From: Branchiostoma lanceolatum
Lineage: Eukaryota; Chordata; Leptocardii; Amphioxiformes; Branchiostomatidae
Assembly (NCBI RefSeq): GCF_035083965.1
Contig: NC_089726.1
Location: 23,420,559 to 23,484,558, forward strand
Reading direction: 5' to 3'
DNA: 64,000 nucleotides
This document shows positions 34,228 through 47,500 of this stretch, piece after piece. Each line of letters starts with the position of its first letter. Positions within the stretch are counted from its first letter, which is position 1. Under the pieces are notes generated by a model that was given only the letters and a program-made list of their open reading frames with translations, was not told the DNA's origin and did not search any database. A program made the position numbers and the translations under genes.

Positions 34228-34450
34228 TGGGGTCGTGTGGCGCAACAGCAGAGCGTTCGGCTCAGAACCAAGAGTTCCCGAGTTCGAATCCTGTCATGTC
34301 ACCGATCTTGTGCCCTTGGGAAAGGCACTTTACACGACTTTCCTCACTCCACCCAGGTGTAAATGGGTACCTGACTTCGGTTGGGGAAGGTCGTATTGAG
34401 GTCACCTGGTGGCGCCGAATGGCAGCCGCCCAGACCCTTGCGACAATTCC
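34228..34450 (+). mobile_element. tRNA-derived SINE with conserved central domain
   Basis: The tRNA-like head 'ggggtcgtgtggcgcaacag' carries an A-box-like element, and the B box 'agttcgaatcc' lies at 34281-34291. The following body 'cccttgggaaaggcacttta...cactccacccaggtgtaaat' looks like the conserved central domain shared by several metazoan SINE superfamilies; I cannot name the superfamily with certainty. It ends near 34450 without an obvious poly(A) tail. It is not a functional tRNA gene. Confidence 0.75.
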
Positions 34451-35537
34451 ACACAATGCAAGTATGGACAAGATATGTTATATGTATATGTTGTGTATTA
34501 TGTGAAACCTGTAAACCCTGCATCAATTCAGCGCTAGAAAGGCTGCCATTGCGGGTAATTTCTGACCAATAGAAACCATTCTAAAAAAAAAACGATCAAA
34601 GATGAAAACTATTAGATGGTATTTGGCTCCAAAGACTGTGGATGATGTATGGTTGTGATAAGCATACTCATAAAGGCAGTTTCAACATACATGACATTGA
34701 GCTTCACCGGACTGGACAGGTTTTTCCGCTGTCCGGACTGGACTGCTTTTTTCTGACAACCCCGATCTTTCACCCAGGGTATCTACTTGAAGATTACCTA
34801 TTGAATACCGTAGTGGTATCGTCCACGCGTGCGTACTGTGACAGAAAACAAACCATCATGGCGTCTGGGTTGCGGCTGAAGAACGGAAGTCTCGAGATTT
34901 TGCCCGGCTTGTTTTTCCACTGAAGTTTCTCTTAGTCTACAATACCGCGGAATCTTTCAGCAGGGATCTCCTGTTCGATTTGACTGGTGCTTTGTTCACC
35001 AAGGCACAACTGACGTGGAAAGTGAAGAAGGTAAAGTCGACCATTGGCGTCAAGATGGCGGGTCATCTCAAATGCCAACTGCAACTACATGAACAAGCAA
35101 TGGAAATCAGTCCAAAAATCTAAGGTATAATCGGAACAATACATAAACCTTTTAACCCTATGATCTGAATGACAACAGCTACGTGGGAAACATTATTCAA
35201 AGTACACAGCGACGGACGGACATTTTTCCAACCGGATGGAGCCAGCAGGTCGCCTTTACGTGTAGGCAACAAAGTCCAGGCGCAGGGACTGTCTGTGTAC
35301 TTGTGCTGACTTCGAACAAACAACTGTCCACCTACTAAACATCCAATTTTGTACTTGTACAAAGTGGAAGGTCTAGCGCCGAGGTTAATTACTAGTCTGA
35401 AACTTAGATCTTCCGACGTCGCAAGCGAGGAAATAACAGCAACAGTGGGCCTTGTGAACACGAGCACTAGGGTTGGATCTGTTTGCTCTATTTTTGTACG
35501 AAGGAAGTGGCTGTAGGGCAGTGGTACTGACGCCAAC
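34451..35537. promoter_or_regulatory. Upstream region of SLMAP
   Basis: The kilobase before the SLMAP start codon holds no other gene I can support. A short frame at 34857 (ATGGCGTCTGGG...) ends after 21 codons. It must contain the SLMAP 5' UTR and promoter, but no TATA box or initiator is distinct enough to place. Confidence 0.35.
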
Positions 35538-38500
35538 ATGACGTCCATGGCTATCCTGACGTGCCGCCCGAACTCGCATCCCTTCCAGGAGCGGCGAGTT
35601 CTACTGACCGAGGCCATGAAGATCGGCCGCTCGGTGGCCAGGGCCAGACCCGCCCCCAATAACTGTATCTTCGACTGCAAGGTCCTGTCCCGGAACCATG
35701 CCCTCTTGTGGTTTGAAAATTCAAAGGTGAGTTGAAAAGGATATGTGACATGTAAACATACTGCATGGTATCCCATGCATGGGATTTGGGACCTGCAAAC
35801 ATACTGCATGCCATGGTGTCCCATGCGTACCACAACCCCCCCCCCCCACCCCCCCAACGAAGGTTGCTTCCCCTGAGTTGGAATGGAGCTGGATAAACAA
35901 AGACTTTCACTTGGGTAGGAGGTACACCTTCACCTTGTCCTGATCTGGGACCATGGTGGCCTTCAGCACCAGCTTCTTCCATGATCCTTCTCTGCCCTTC
36001 GCCCTCTGCGTAGATACAAGGGTGAGTCAGAAAGTAAACTAGAGTTCCACGACCCCATACCATTGCCGACAGATGTTAATGTTTCCTATTTATTGTGCAA
36101 ATAAAGACCTCATTTGCATGACATGTCAGTTGATCAACTTCTCTACCCAAGTAACACTGGTTGTTCGAAGTATGAAAGTCTTACCTTAGCAAAGAAGGCT
36201 ATTGTAGCATTTCCTCATAGATTATTTAAATGAGGCTCTCATTTGCATGATTTATTTCCTGATGATGTCCACATCTACTTAACTTTCAAATGCTGCAAGA
36301 ATGACATCCCATCATCTACTATGGAGTTATAGTATTTTGCCATTATTCATGCAAATTATGTATTCATTTGCATAATTGATATCTGCCGATATTCCTCTCT
36401 ATCTCAGTTACATATGTGACGTGTTTAAGAGTCCTATAATGGAATGCAACGGATTTATCAATTTCCTCATTAATTATGTAAATTAGCTACTGATTTGCAT
36501 AACTAGCATTTAATCTAGTTAGTCATCACTCAAGCTATCTACATACCAAATATGACGATCCGAGTTATTCCCTTTCAAAGTTTGAAACAAAATGGGCTCA
36601 AGCATTTCAAAAGTTCAAAAAAGGCCGCTAGGTGGCCCAAACCTACACAACATACATGTAGTACTCTCCCCCGTAAGAGCTATCTACCACTAAAAATCAT
36701 TAGACTGACTACAAACATCCGGAAACACAGACAAACACACACAGACATATCACATTTTTCACGCAGATGATAATAGCATGCTGGGGCGGAATCACGAGGG
36801 GGTCAAGACTGCTGTGACACCGGGAAGGAGGTTTAGCTGTCAGAGAAGAAGGTCACAATCTTCTAGACTCTACCAGTCTCCCCCGGTCGCTGGGAAAATA
36901 GTAGAAATTGGCCAAATAGAGTCAAATGTTTGACTCTATTTGGCCAATTTCTACTATTTTCCCAGCGACCGGGGGAGACAGGTAGAGTCTAAAAAATCAT
37001 GACCATATACATGTAGCATGTCCAAAACGCGAGATATCAAACTCGGATGTTCTACTGCAGTACCATAACAAGCTGCTAGGGGGCCCCAAATCTAATCGTT
37101 TTGAAGTATCACGAAGACCTACTACTACTAGTACCCACATACCAAGTATGACTATGAGGGCAATCCATCCAGGCATTCTTGAGTTACAATGTTCACAGAC
37201 ATATGGACGCACATGACACACACACAGGAAGGCTGTGCAAAACATAACCTTATCAGAGAAGTTAGTAGGTAAATAGTAAGGACAACCTTAAGCCAACCGT
37301 ACACACGCCACATCTTCAGAAAAGACGCTGGTAGCCGCGTATAGTTCCCGTTTAGAACTTTTTTCGAGCCCACACCGACATGTTTCGCCTGTGTGTGGCT
37401 TTCTCAAGGATCAAGGCTCGAATGAGCACAGTACAGTGTGTTCTGGCTTTTAATAGGCCAGGAGCAAGAGAAGTTAATTATGCCATTTTCATTTCTTTAC
37501 AGAATGAGTAGAAAATTGGCACAAAGCTTCAGGCATATACTAGTATCTTCTTGAGACTGTAATATCTCATTTTGTTGGTCAGATTTGTATGAGCGACTGG
37601 GTTGATTTTAGATGGCGGCCCCCTTACTTTTGGACTCACCCTCGTAGATTGCTTCAAAGGCCTAGCAAAATCAATGCTGTGTGCCCAGTTACAGTCTTTG
37701 ATTTAACAAAATGCCAGTGAGAGGGAAATCTTTTACTTTCATTGACATGCATAATATGTCATATGTCATAAGTCATTTGAACAATGAGCCTGTTTAAGCA
37801 CATCATTCCTTATCATAGAGCCTGTCTAAGCACATCATTCCTATAAGAAGCAACCAAGTCTCAAAGACATTGAGGAACAGCTGTGACATATTGGTTTTAT
37901 TGCAACATCCAGAAAGCTTATTTCAAACAGCTGTAATCCTGTTTACAGACTAGTGCCTTTTCTTTGCCCCAAGGCAGTCGAGTTCTTCCTTGTTATGTGC
38001 AAAGACCCTTTTCAGCAAGGTGTTGCCAAAAAACAATTTCCTGGGGATTGCGTTCGTGGACTATTTAGAATTCTTCCAACCCTGATCCCAGTACTATACC
38101 AATAGCTCCGCCCCTGAGGTGTCGCCAAAAATGTTTCAAGAAGGAAAATTAACAATATGGGCTTCCAAATTCCAATTGAATTGAATTGCTTCTAAAAATG
38201 CGTGAATAGCATTTCAGAGGGTTTGAATTTCCCAAATTTCCTGTCTAGTTTTTGAGTGCCACCTCTGTCCCTCCCCCAGGTGTTTTTATACATACAGTCA
38301 AACCTGCCCAAGGCGACCACCCGGCGGACCGAGCAAAATCGGTCGCGATGGACAGGTGGTCGCCATGAAGAGGATTCCACTCACATGTTTCCAGGTCGAG
38401 GTTTTCAAATACAGTACGCAAATGGATGGAAAATTATGTGAATTTAGACAGCATCTATTAGACAGAATTTAGAAAGATCCTACAAAAATTACATTTTCCG

Positions 38501-41500
38501 TTATCGTTGTATACCGCTAACAACATCGTGTACAAATTTTCGTCATAATTTTGACTACAAAACAATTGCAGCGCCCTCCCGCATTCACACGTTACATTAA
38601 ACATGTTAAATAGTACAGACACACACGCACATCATCGAAGTTTTAAGGCCTAAGACAAATCCCTAGAAAACACCTGCTGGCCCCAGCCTTTTTTGGGGCG
38701 CCGACCGCTGGATAAAAGGGGCAAAAAGTTTTCGATCTGACAACTAAAGATGAAACGGAACGGTGAGATTTCGTCGCGCCGCGCGGCCAAGCTCCTTGCG
38801 ACCGCATCGAAAGGTATTAGTCAGTGCAGCAGAACGCACAGCGTCCTATAAAGGTTTTTGAGATTCATGGAAATAAAAAGAAAATAAGAATATTAATTTT
38901 CATCAATAACTAGAGTATTCGTAAATGTTCATACACAAAAGCATCGTGTTTTAGAAAGGTCAGCGGTACGCCAAATCCGGGGCGCGCCAAATCCAAGATG
39001 GCGTCGGGACCAAGGAACAACATTTCTCGCCCGATGTTTTGCCCGCCGCGAAGTAATTTTCCGGCGGAATTTAGTAAGACACAGACACATTTTTGTTGAA
39101 AATACAAGAAATAGATAGTAACTTCTGTGAAATCTGACTTTTTGACGCCATGCACTACGTATTCGTTTTGAAAATTGAGTTTAAACCGAACTGAGTTTGC
39201 GGTAAACTATAAGATTACGATAGGCACAACAACATAACAAACATTTGTCTTTACAATGTTTATAGAGGGAACGTTTTATCAAAACACTTCATGGAGGAAT
39301 CGATGCTATAACATTGCTATTCCATATCTTTTTGTCCTTATTTTTGTCCTTCAAAGTCTTGAAAACATTTCCGTGAAATACGACAGCAAAATGATCCGAT
39401 GTCACCACACGCTTGAAAATTAGGCGGCCGCCATGGGCAGGGATTGTGCTCTGTGCGGTCCCAATTCGTGGCGGTCGCGGTCGCGTTGGACGGGTGGTCG
39501 CCTTGGGCAGGCAGCTTAATGCTTGTGCCTATGGGGAAAATTTTCGGGACCGAGAAAAAGCGGTCGCCATGGCCAGGTGGTCGCGGTGAAAAGGTGGTCG
39601 CCTAGGCAGGTTTGACTGTATACATATAATAGGATTTTGTCAGCCACAGAAAGAAGCCTTCATGTAAACATATATACCTTCTAGGGCTGGTAACTGCCAA
39701 TCAAGCTCGGTCATATTAGAACATGTGAGCAATTAGAAAACTGTGCAAACAATTACCTCAATCATGCAAATAAGGGTATCATTTGCATTATTTGTATCTG
39801 TAAATGTTACACCTGCCATAAATCACTTGTACATGTACATGTGTATTGAAGTCTTGTTATAAATGGGAAACAATTATTATAGGAATTATGTAAATTTTCT
39901 GTTGGTGTTCCTCTCTTTCTCAATTATGACATTTTTACAATAGTCTAGTCAGGGAACAAGTAGAGAATCATTTTAGGACAACTATATATTACTTACATAT
40001 TGCTAATGTGTACGCAGATATTGATACTATGTTTAGCAAATGTTATACAAATAAGTTTTTTACTTGCAGTTCTTCTTGCAAGATACAAAGAGCAGCAATG
40101 GTACATTTGTGAACAACCAGAGACTGAGTAAAGGATCTGAGGAGAGCCCAGCCCACGAGATCCACTCTGGAGATATCATTCAGTTTGGGGTGGACGTCAT
40201 GGAAAACTCCAGAAAAGGTACTGTGTGGTCACTGTGTTATCCTAACAATAGATTAGAGCTGCTGGGAATGGTCCTCACACAAAGAGCAACATAAAAGTCA
40301 TAGTTTATGAAGCCCAAAATATGCAAGGGTTCCAAGCCGGCTGTGGTGAGATGCAAAAAGCAGCTACTACTAGTACTAGTGTTAAATATTCCACTTATCA
40401 AATCTCTTTTTTTGCTCTTGTGTCTTCTGTCAGTTCCCTCACCTTGTCTACCTCCAGTCAGTTGAAGCATTGCAATATCCAGGAAATGTCAAAATGAATC
40501 AAAAACTTTTCATTTTGTTTACTCAAATCCAATGCTGTGTTGACTGTTGGCATGACATCATTTCTTTCTTTCTGTGGCTTGAGACGTGATACACAGTGGG
40601 AATAGTATGATGAAAGCATTTTGTAGACTTCAAACATGTACATGTAAGACTTAGTCTCCCATTTTCTGTTTTTGCTTCCTGATATTTTCCATTGATATGT
40701 TGGATATGCAATCATGATTTTTTCCAGTGACTCACGGCTGCATCATAGCACAGATTCACCTGTACAACCCAGACGGCACTGAATTCAAACCAAGAAATGG
40801 CATGGCTCCGGGACCGACTCTGCCGCTGGTCAGTTCAGAATTATGTATTTCAGTATAGAGATTGCAATCTGTATGCAATCTGTATAAGGTTCTCACATTC
40901 CCTTGCTTCATTTTTTTCTGTTTTGAAAATAATGATCACATACAGCGTTCCCGCCAGCCCAGGTTAAGAGTGCGTCCACCAAAATATAATATGGGGGGGG
41001 GGGAGCGCCGAAGGCGCGACCCGCCCGCCGAAGGCGGTCGCAATTTAGGGGGGTCCGGGGGGATTTCCCCCGGGAAATTTTGGATCTTCAAGCCTTCAGA
41101 AACGCAATCTCCCGCATTTTGAGAGACAAATCATGCGATTGAGAGTGGTTGTCAGTGGTCCCTTTTACCGCCGCCATTGTCATTATCGGTGACAGTGCTA
41201 ACGAGAACGACCCAAAAATGTGCTTTTCAAAACGCAGGAAATCGGTAGATTATGTTGTCACCCGTTGTTGTTTACTTCTAACACATTGTTTTACTTCTAT
41301 ATTCGTGTTTTGAGGTACGTGGATACCGACCAAGTTTGATAATGAGCATGGAAAATACTATTTAAGTCTTTGAAGTTTGATTAGTTTGATAAAACCGGCT
41401 ATCAGTTTTCATTTTATGTTCGATCGTTTGTTCTCGACTGGAGAGTTCGTTTTTATGTCACTTACACCGGGAGTTCTCGTGAACGTTACTAACAGGAAAA

Positions 41501-44500
41501 GGTAAGTAAACATGAGCTTACAAGTAATTTTCACAAGCAGGCCTTAGTTTATTAAAAAACATAACGTTCGTAACGTTACCGAGTACGAAACTAGTTGATT
41601 ATCGGACGATATGCGATAAGTATAGAATCCATTTGTCGGTCAAAGAAGCATGAATTACCGTCACAAAAGTGAACATGACATCCAGGCTGGTTCAATGTTG
41701 GGTCGATCCTAGAAAATCAATGATCATCCAGTGGCAAAATCGTAGCTGCAAGGCAAACAGTCCCACAGGCGACAGCCATGGAAAAGAAAGTTGTGTCTCT
41801 ACAGAAAAGCCGTGCGTGCTTCGGCTCCCAGTGACGACTCTCCATGCTTTCTTCATCCTGTACGTACCATTCTTTTTTTCCTAGATGTACGTAAAACTAT
41901 GCTCATACTCGTGCAGTCATACTGCGAGCCAGAGATCAGGTCTTTGCGTCAATTTTCCAATAGCAAATTGAACGAAATCGCGACACAACTTTTGACAAGA
42001 TGGCTGCACTGAGGTGTGTTCACTGCATCCAAACGTAAAAGAGGGAAATCACGATCACATTGTAAGTTGATAAACACAATGACATTTCTCTATATAAAAT
42101 CGAAGGATTACAAGAAGTTGGGTGTGATTTTAGTGAATTGTATTAGTTTCTGGGACATACATAATTTTTTTCATGTATCGATGTGCTTGCCGTGTGCTTT
42201 GTTACGTTGTGATGCTATCATCCTTCAGGCGTTTCATGATCATGTTTGGCGCGAACCTTTCGCCTGAGCTCGTCCCAGTTCATGATCAAGATATAAACGG
42301 CTTGTGAAATACTAATAGAGCCGCAAATATCTGTATGACTGTCATTAAAAAAGTACAATGAGGGCAACAACACGATATTTAGAGGCGCTCCTTGTTCGAG
42401 TGAATATTGTGTACTGGCCCCGCGGCCGTAGGACCGTCGGCACTTCACTGAACTTCGGATCTTAGAGCTTACAGGGGCGTGTCTCACTGGGGCCAGGGCC
42501 GCCCGGCGTGAGTTTGATGTTTTTAAGGCGTGCGGTGCTGCGCCCCTGGCCCTGGACTGCTAAAAATGCGTAACAGAGAGCCCTGGTAGTACATCGTAGG
42601 CTTCTTTCTCACTAAATGAGCGGTTGTTCTAAGATTCTAGTTCCACTTGTGACAGAAATTAGCCTCCCTTCAAAATTTTGTGCTGGGCTGAGTGCGTCTT
42701 TTCCAAAAAAAGTGCGTCCAAAGACGCACTGAGGTATGCCTGGCGGGAACACTGATCACATATACCTTTCTGGATTGTATCAACCCCAGAATTCTGATAT
42801 TTTGAAGAAAGTCTTTCCTTGTTGTTTTTATCAAAATTTTTCTGCACAGTATGGTGGAAGCATGGGGTCTATCACAGAATGCCTGACATGTTTTCATTTC
42901 TTTTTCACATGCCTCCTCCATTGATTTTGTGTAAAAATCTAAGAGCCAAGAAATTGAATTGCTATGGCCTAATGAGCTTATTTTCTTAGCTTGGTTGTAA
43001 CATCAAGATTGTACACACATGTAATGTAGCTGTGACCAATTATCATCTGATGTCAGGGCTCGAAATACTGGGTGCATGTGTACCTGTGTGCACCCAAAGT
43101 TGGAGCTGTGCACCTAATTTTTAACTGTGGGTGCACCAGTGCTGATGTATTACTTGTTTAAAATCTTAGCTATAGAATTACAGTTTGTAATTACGTTTTG
43201 CTGACATTCAACTTTATTTCAAGTTGTGCACCCAAAATTCTTTCTGTGTACCTAAATTTTTAGGTTGGGTGCACCAGTGCACCTATTCCCAAAAATGAAT
43301 TTCGAGCCCTGGATGTTAAATTATTAAAAATGTCATTTATCCTAAAAACGTGCATACAGAGACAAATGTGTACCCATGTGAAGAAATGTCAGCTAAAAAG
43401 AACAATGCTAAGTACATTGTATGTAAATGTTTCTCTGCCTGTTTACCGACATATGCATGTAAGCAAATACTTATACTGAGGTCCATCAAGAAGAATTCTG
43501 CTAGGTTTCCTGAGTTATCGTCCACTTGAGTCCTTCTTCTAGTGCTCAACCTTGCAAGGGGCATAGATTATCCAAAGTTGTCTACTAACAAATGATAGTA
43601 AAGTCACTATGTTTGTGCAACATCTTCCTTGACGCTGTTAAAGGAAACTTTTTTCATCTATTTCGTCAACACGGGTGGTATGTGAAATTCATGTGATAAA
43701 CTAAAGGCATGACCACAATGCTTAATAGTTTGGTGTGGCGAAAAGGTGTTGTCGGTGCGGGGATTGCTGGGTTACATTGTATATTAAACCTTCCTAAAAC
43801 CAATAAGGGTTTCAAACCTGGAATCACCATAAATTTATGTCAGCTACTTTTAAAAGATATTACATGTAGCTATTGTTTGAGCTAGAAAAAGCTGATAAGA
43901 TACGCGGTATTGAATTTACTTGTGAAATAGGTCAAACATTACACTTCCAGGTAAATTGTTTGCAGGGCTCGAAATACTGGGTGCTTGTGCACCTTTGTGC
44001 ACCTGAAATTGGAGTTGTGCACCTGATTTTGGACTGTGGGTGCACAAGTGCACCTAGATATTTTTGTAGGCAATAGGGTAGAGGTACTATATTGAACACT
44101 AGTATACAAGATATTCTTGAAATCTAAGAATCAGACAAAGTGATATGATCTTTTTTGTACTTTGTTTGATGTATTACTTGACAATGTTTAAAATTTTGCA
44201 CCAGTGCACCAGTATTCCCAAAAAGGAATTTCGAGCTCTGTGTTGTTACGGCTTCAGGAGTTTATTCTGTTGTGTACCTGGATGCAAACCTATCTCAGTG
44301 CTTTGTATAAAGAAGAGTCATGACTACAGATCATACTTATGTCTTTCTTTATTTTGAATCATGAATACTAGCTTAGAGTTAGACCCACTTTAGACTGACG
44401 ACGGAATATGGCCGCGTGCCTATTTTTGTAAGCGACAGTTGTCTTTAGACACACAGTCTGGAAGTATCGCGGGACAACCGTCATGCAGGATTCGATTGCA

Positions 44501-47500
44501 TGTGACCCACAGTGACCTCATCATCATCATCTACTGGTCTCTGCATCTGCAGTCGTTGAAACGTCCTGCAGCTGCATTCAGTCTTTCTTCATCTTCTTCC
44601 ACTTTTCCTTGCATCCTGCGAGCTCCCTTAGCTCTCAGAGTTTCTTTCCTATTGTGGGAGGGCCCCGCCCTCTGTGCTGCAGGTCTCCCTTCAGCATGCT
44701 GAGTAGATTGACTCAATGTCTTCCTCTGCATGCCTTGTATCTGCTGGACCTCAATGTGTACAAATGAGGTGAAACAGTGACCTCCTGCGTGCAAAATCAA
44801 ACTGAACCTCTTCTTTTCGTCATGCAACAGGTATTTCTATTTGCAACAAGCATTGCCCTGCCGATGAGACACTGAGCATGTGCTCAAGAAAGAAAGCCAG
44901 CCTTCTGTTTTCATGATTTTTTTTTCTAAAAGGCCAGCCCTCTGTTTTCATGATTTTTTTTTCTAAAAATTTTTTTTTTTGGAAAATAAAAATCCGTTAA
45001 CCAAGAAATTAAATTGGTGTGGCCCAAAGGCAGAATCTTGGTAAAGAAACTGCAGATACAAGTTCTGTACGATGCATTGTTTATTTTTTGTGTGCATGTG
45101 TGTGCTGGTAACGCAGAGCCCCGGAAGTCGTGCAAAGTTCCGCAACACAAAATGTTGTATGTTTTTATTTTGAATAGGTATTATGCCCGCCATGTACTTA
45201 AGATTGAACGTAAATGTCCCATCGATGATAAATCATTTCAATATAGCGCTCTGCATCACAAAACTCGCATAAAATGAAGATATTTGAAAGGCCGTTTCTT
45301 AGTCTTATTAATTATTCTATACAGTACCAAAACCCGTGGCAAGGTGTTTGACTCCTGCGTACGAGCAGCCATGCTCCATGGGAGTGAATCTTGCCACAGA
45401 TCTGCAGCGCTTGCGTCGCAACGACCGAGCTATGATTAGATGGATCTGTGGTGCCAAACCTCAGGATGAAACACCGTCAGAAACTCTACACGCTAAACTT
45501 GGTCTTGTGGACATTGTCTCTGTGCTGTGGTCTTGCCGACTCCGGTGGTATGGACATGTGGAACGTGCCAGTGGCTGCATCAACACCATCACCAAAATGC
45601 AGTTGCCAGGCAGCAGAGGTCGAGGTAGACCTAGGAAATCATGGATGGAGTGAGTCAGGAAGGACATGAAGGTGTGCGGCCTGACCAGCGTGAACCCCCT
45701 GGACAGAGCTGCATGGAAGAGGGGTGTGACGACTAGCCGGCTGCTGCCCACCCCTGTGTCAGGGACCCCGGCAGCAGTATAATCAAAATACTGGACACTA
45801 CTACTACCCTATCGCTTCGCTCCACGCTCCGCGAAGAGCTTGCTTGCGGCTTTGCCGATGGGTTCCTCGCAGCTTCGCTCGGAACACACACCCCAGCTAG
45901 GGTTATACCATATTGGGGGACAGCCCTATTGTATGTTCAACCATAGTGATACCCGAGTACTTCATTTTGGGTCACGGTCACGGTCTAGTAACCGTTGTCA
46001 GTCTAAAGTGGGTCTAATGCACAATACACCTGGACATGTGGACGTGGCCCAAAGTGGATGATAATTGGTAGTGCATGATAACTGGGAGTGCTATGTTACA
46101 AACATGTACATACTTATGTATAAAACATAATATTACATTGTTTTCACGCACAGCATTTCCCTTTATTTTGCAGAAAACAAACACAATTATAGTAACTAGA
46201 AAGGCAACATTTGCGAGCAAATACAGCATGTTTAGCCATGCTCCTCGCCATGCAAAAAATGGACTCTCAAAATAACAATGGACCATTCTAAAATACTTCC
46301 ACTAAAAAATGGATCAAACTTGAGTTTAAAAACAATTATCAGTCTCTCCATACAGGAGTGGAGTCTTCCAGTAGCACCTCAACACAATATGGGCCAGTCC
46401 AAAACCATATCCACTTATTAATTAACAAATACACTTCTGCTAACAAATGGACTTTTTCATAATCATTCCAGCTCAAAATTGAAATAAATACTTACAGAAT
46501 CCTCCCCTTGCAAGAATGGGATATTCCGTGCCATCTCCATGTAAACTAGACCAGTGGAAAAATATCCGCTGAAAATTACACACTTGCGCATAATCAACCC
46601 AGTTCAAAATTGAATTAAAAAAGATCAATCCCCGGGAAGAATGAAGTTTTCCATAGTATACATAATGATATATATGAAGATTTGACAGGAGAAGAAGGAA
46701 ATGACCAAAAATGGGTGAAATATAAAAATGTGACACCCCTTTGTTTGAATGCATGATTCAATAGTATACACTTTGGGTTGAAAATAACGAAACCAAAAAA
46801 TTCTTTGTTTAAAAAATCGTTTTGAAAGGCTGTATGGCAAACATTTGAATGAGGGCCTGTGTACATGCCAAATTTCACATTATTTTGGTTAAATACATAT
46901 AGGAACTGGAGATGTGTATCTTTTTTTTAAAAAGAGTTAACAAAGCCATGTCCTAGGAATTCCCATACCATATTTGGCATGAATACTAGCCTACACCTGC
47001 GCCATGTAATTAGATTAACTCAATTGACCAATCAGGTGGTCGCAAGGCTCACAGGCATGCAAGGCCAGGTGCAAGGCACTTGGGGTCAATGACCTTTAGG
47101 TCATATGTAGTATTGAAAGTGACAGAAGTGGCAAATATTGTCAAGAAAGCCCAAAATAAATCGTTTTGAATATATGTATGCCAAAAATGGGAATGTAGTC
47201 CTTAAAATATTTGTTCAAGCCACATATACAGCAAATTTCAGGTCATTCGGTTGAAATACCAGGACGCAGGAGGCCAAGATATGCTAAAAATAGCCTAAAA
47301 ACCTCAATAAAATCACTTTCAAGGTCAATATCAAAAAAAGGAAAAGAACGCACATTGGTTTTTGCCTACATTACCTCTGTACCAAATTTCAGGTCATTTG
47401 GTCAAAAAATGACAGAGATGAATCGATTTGAAGATTTGACAGGAGAAGAAGAAACATGAGTAAAAACAATATGTTTAGCCATACTAGGTATGGCTGAACA

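Noticed and set aside
34228..34305. Possible tRNA gene
   Set aside because: The B box and tRNA-like start are followed by a conserved SINE central domain rather than a terminator; the cloverleaf is imperfect.
35120..35857. Minus-strand open frame of 245 codons over SLMAP exon 1
   Set aside because: It overlaps the conserved FHA exon in antisense and shows no family motif; the plus strand fully explains the constraint.
43054..43319. 8-bp target duplication for the MITE at 43054
   Set aside because: Flanking 8-mers tctgatgt and gatgttaa share gatgt only when shifted; not accepted as a true duplication.
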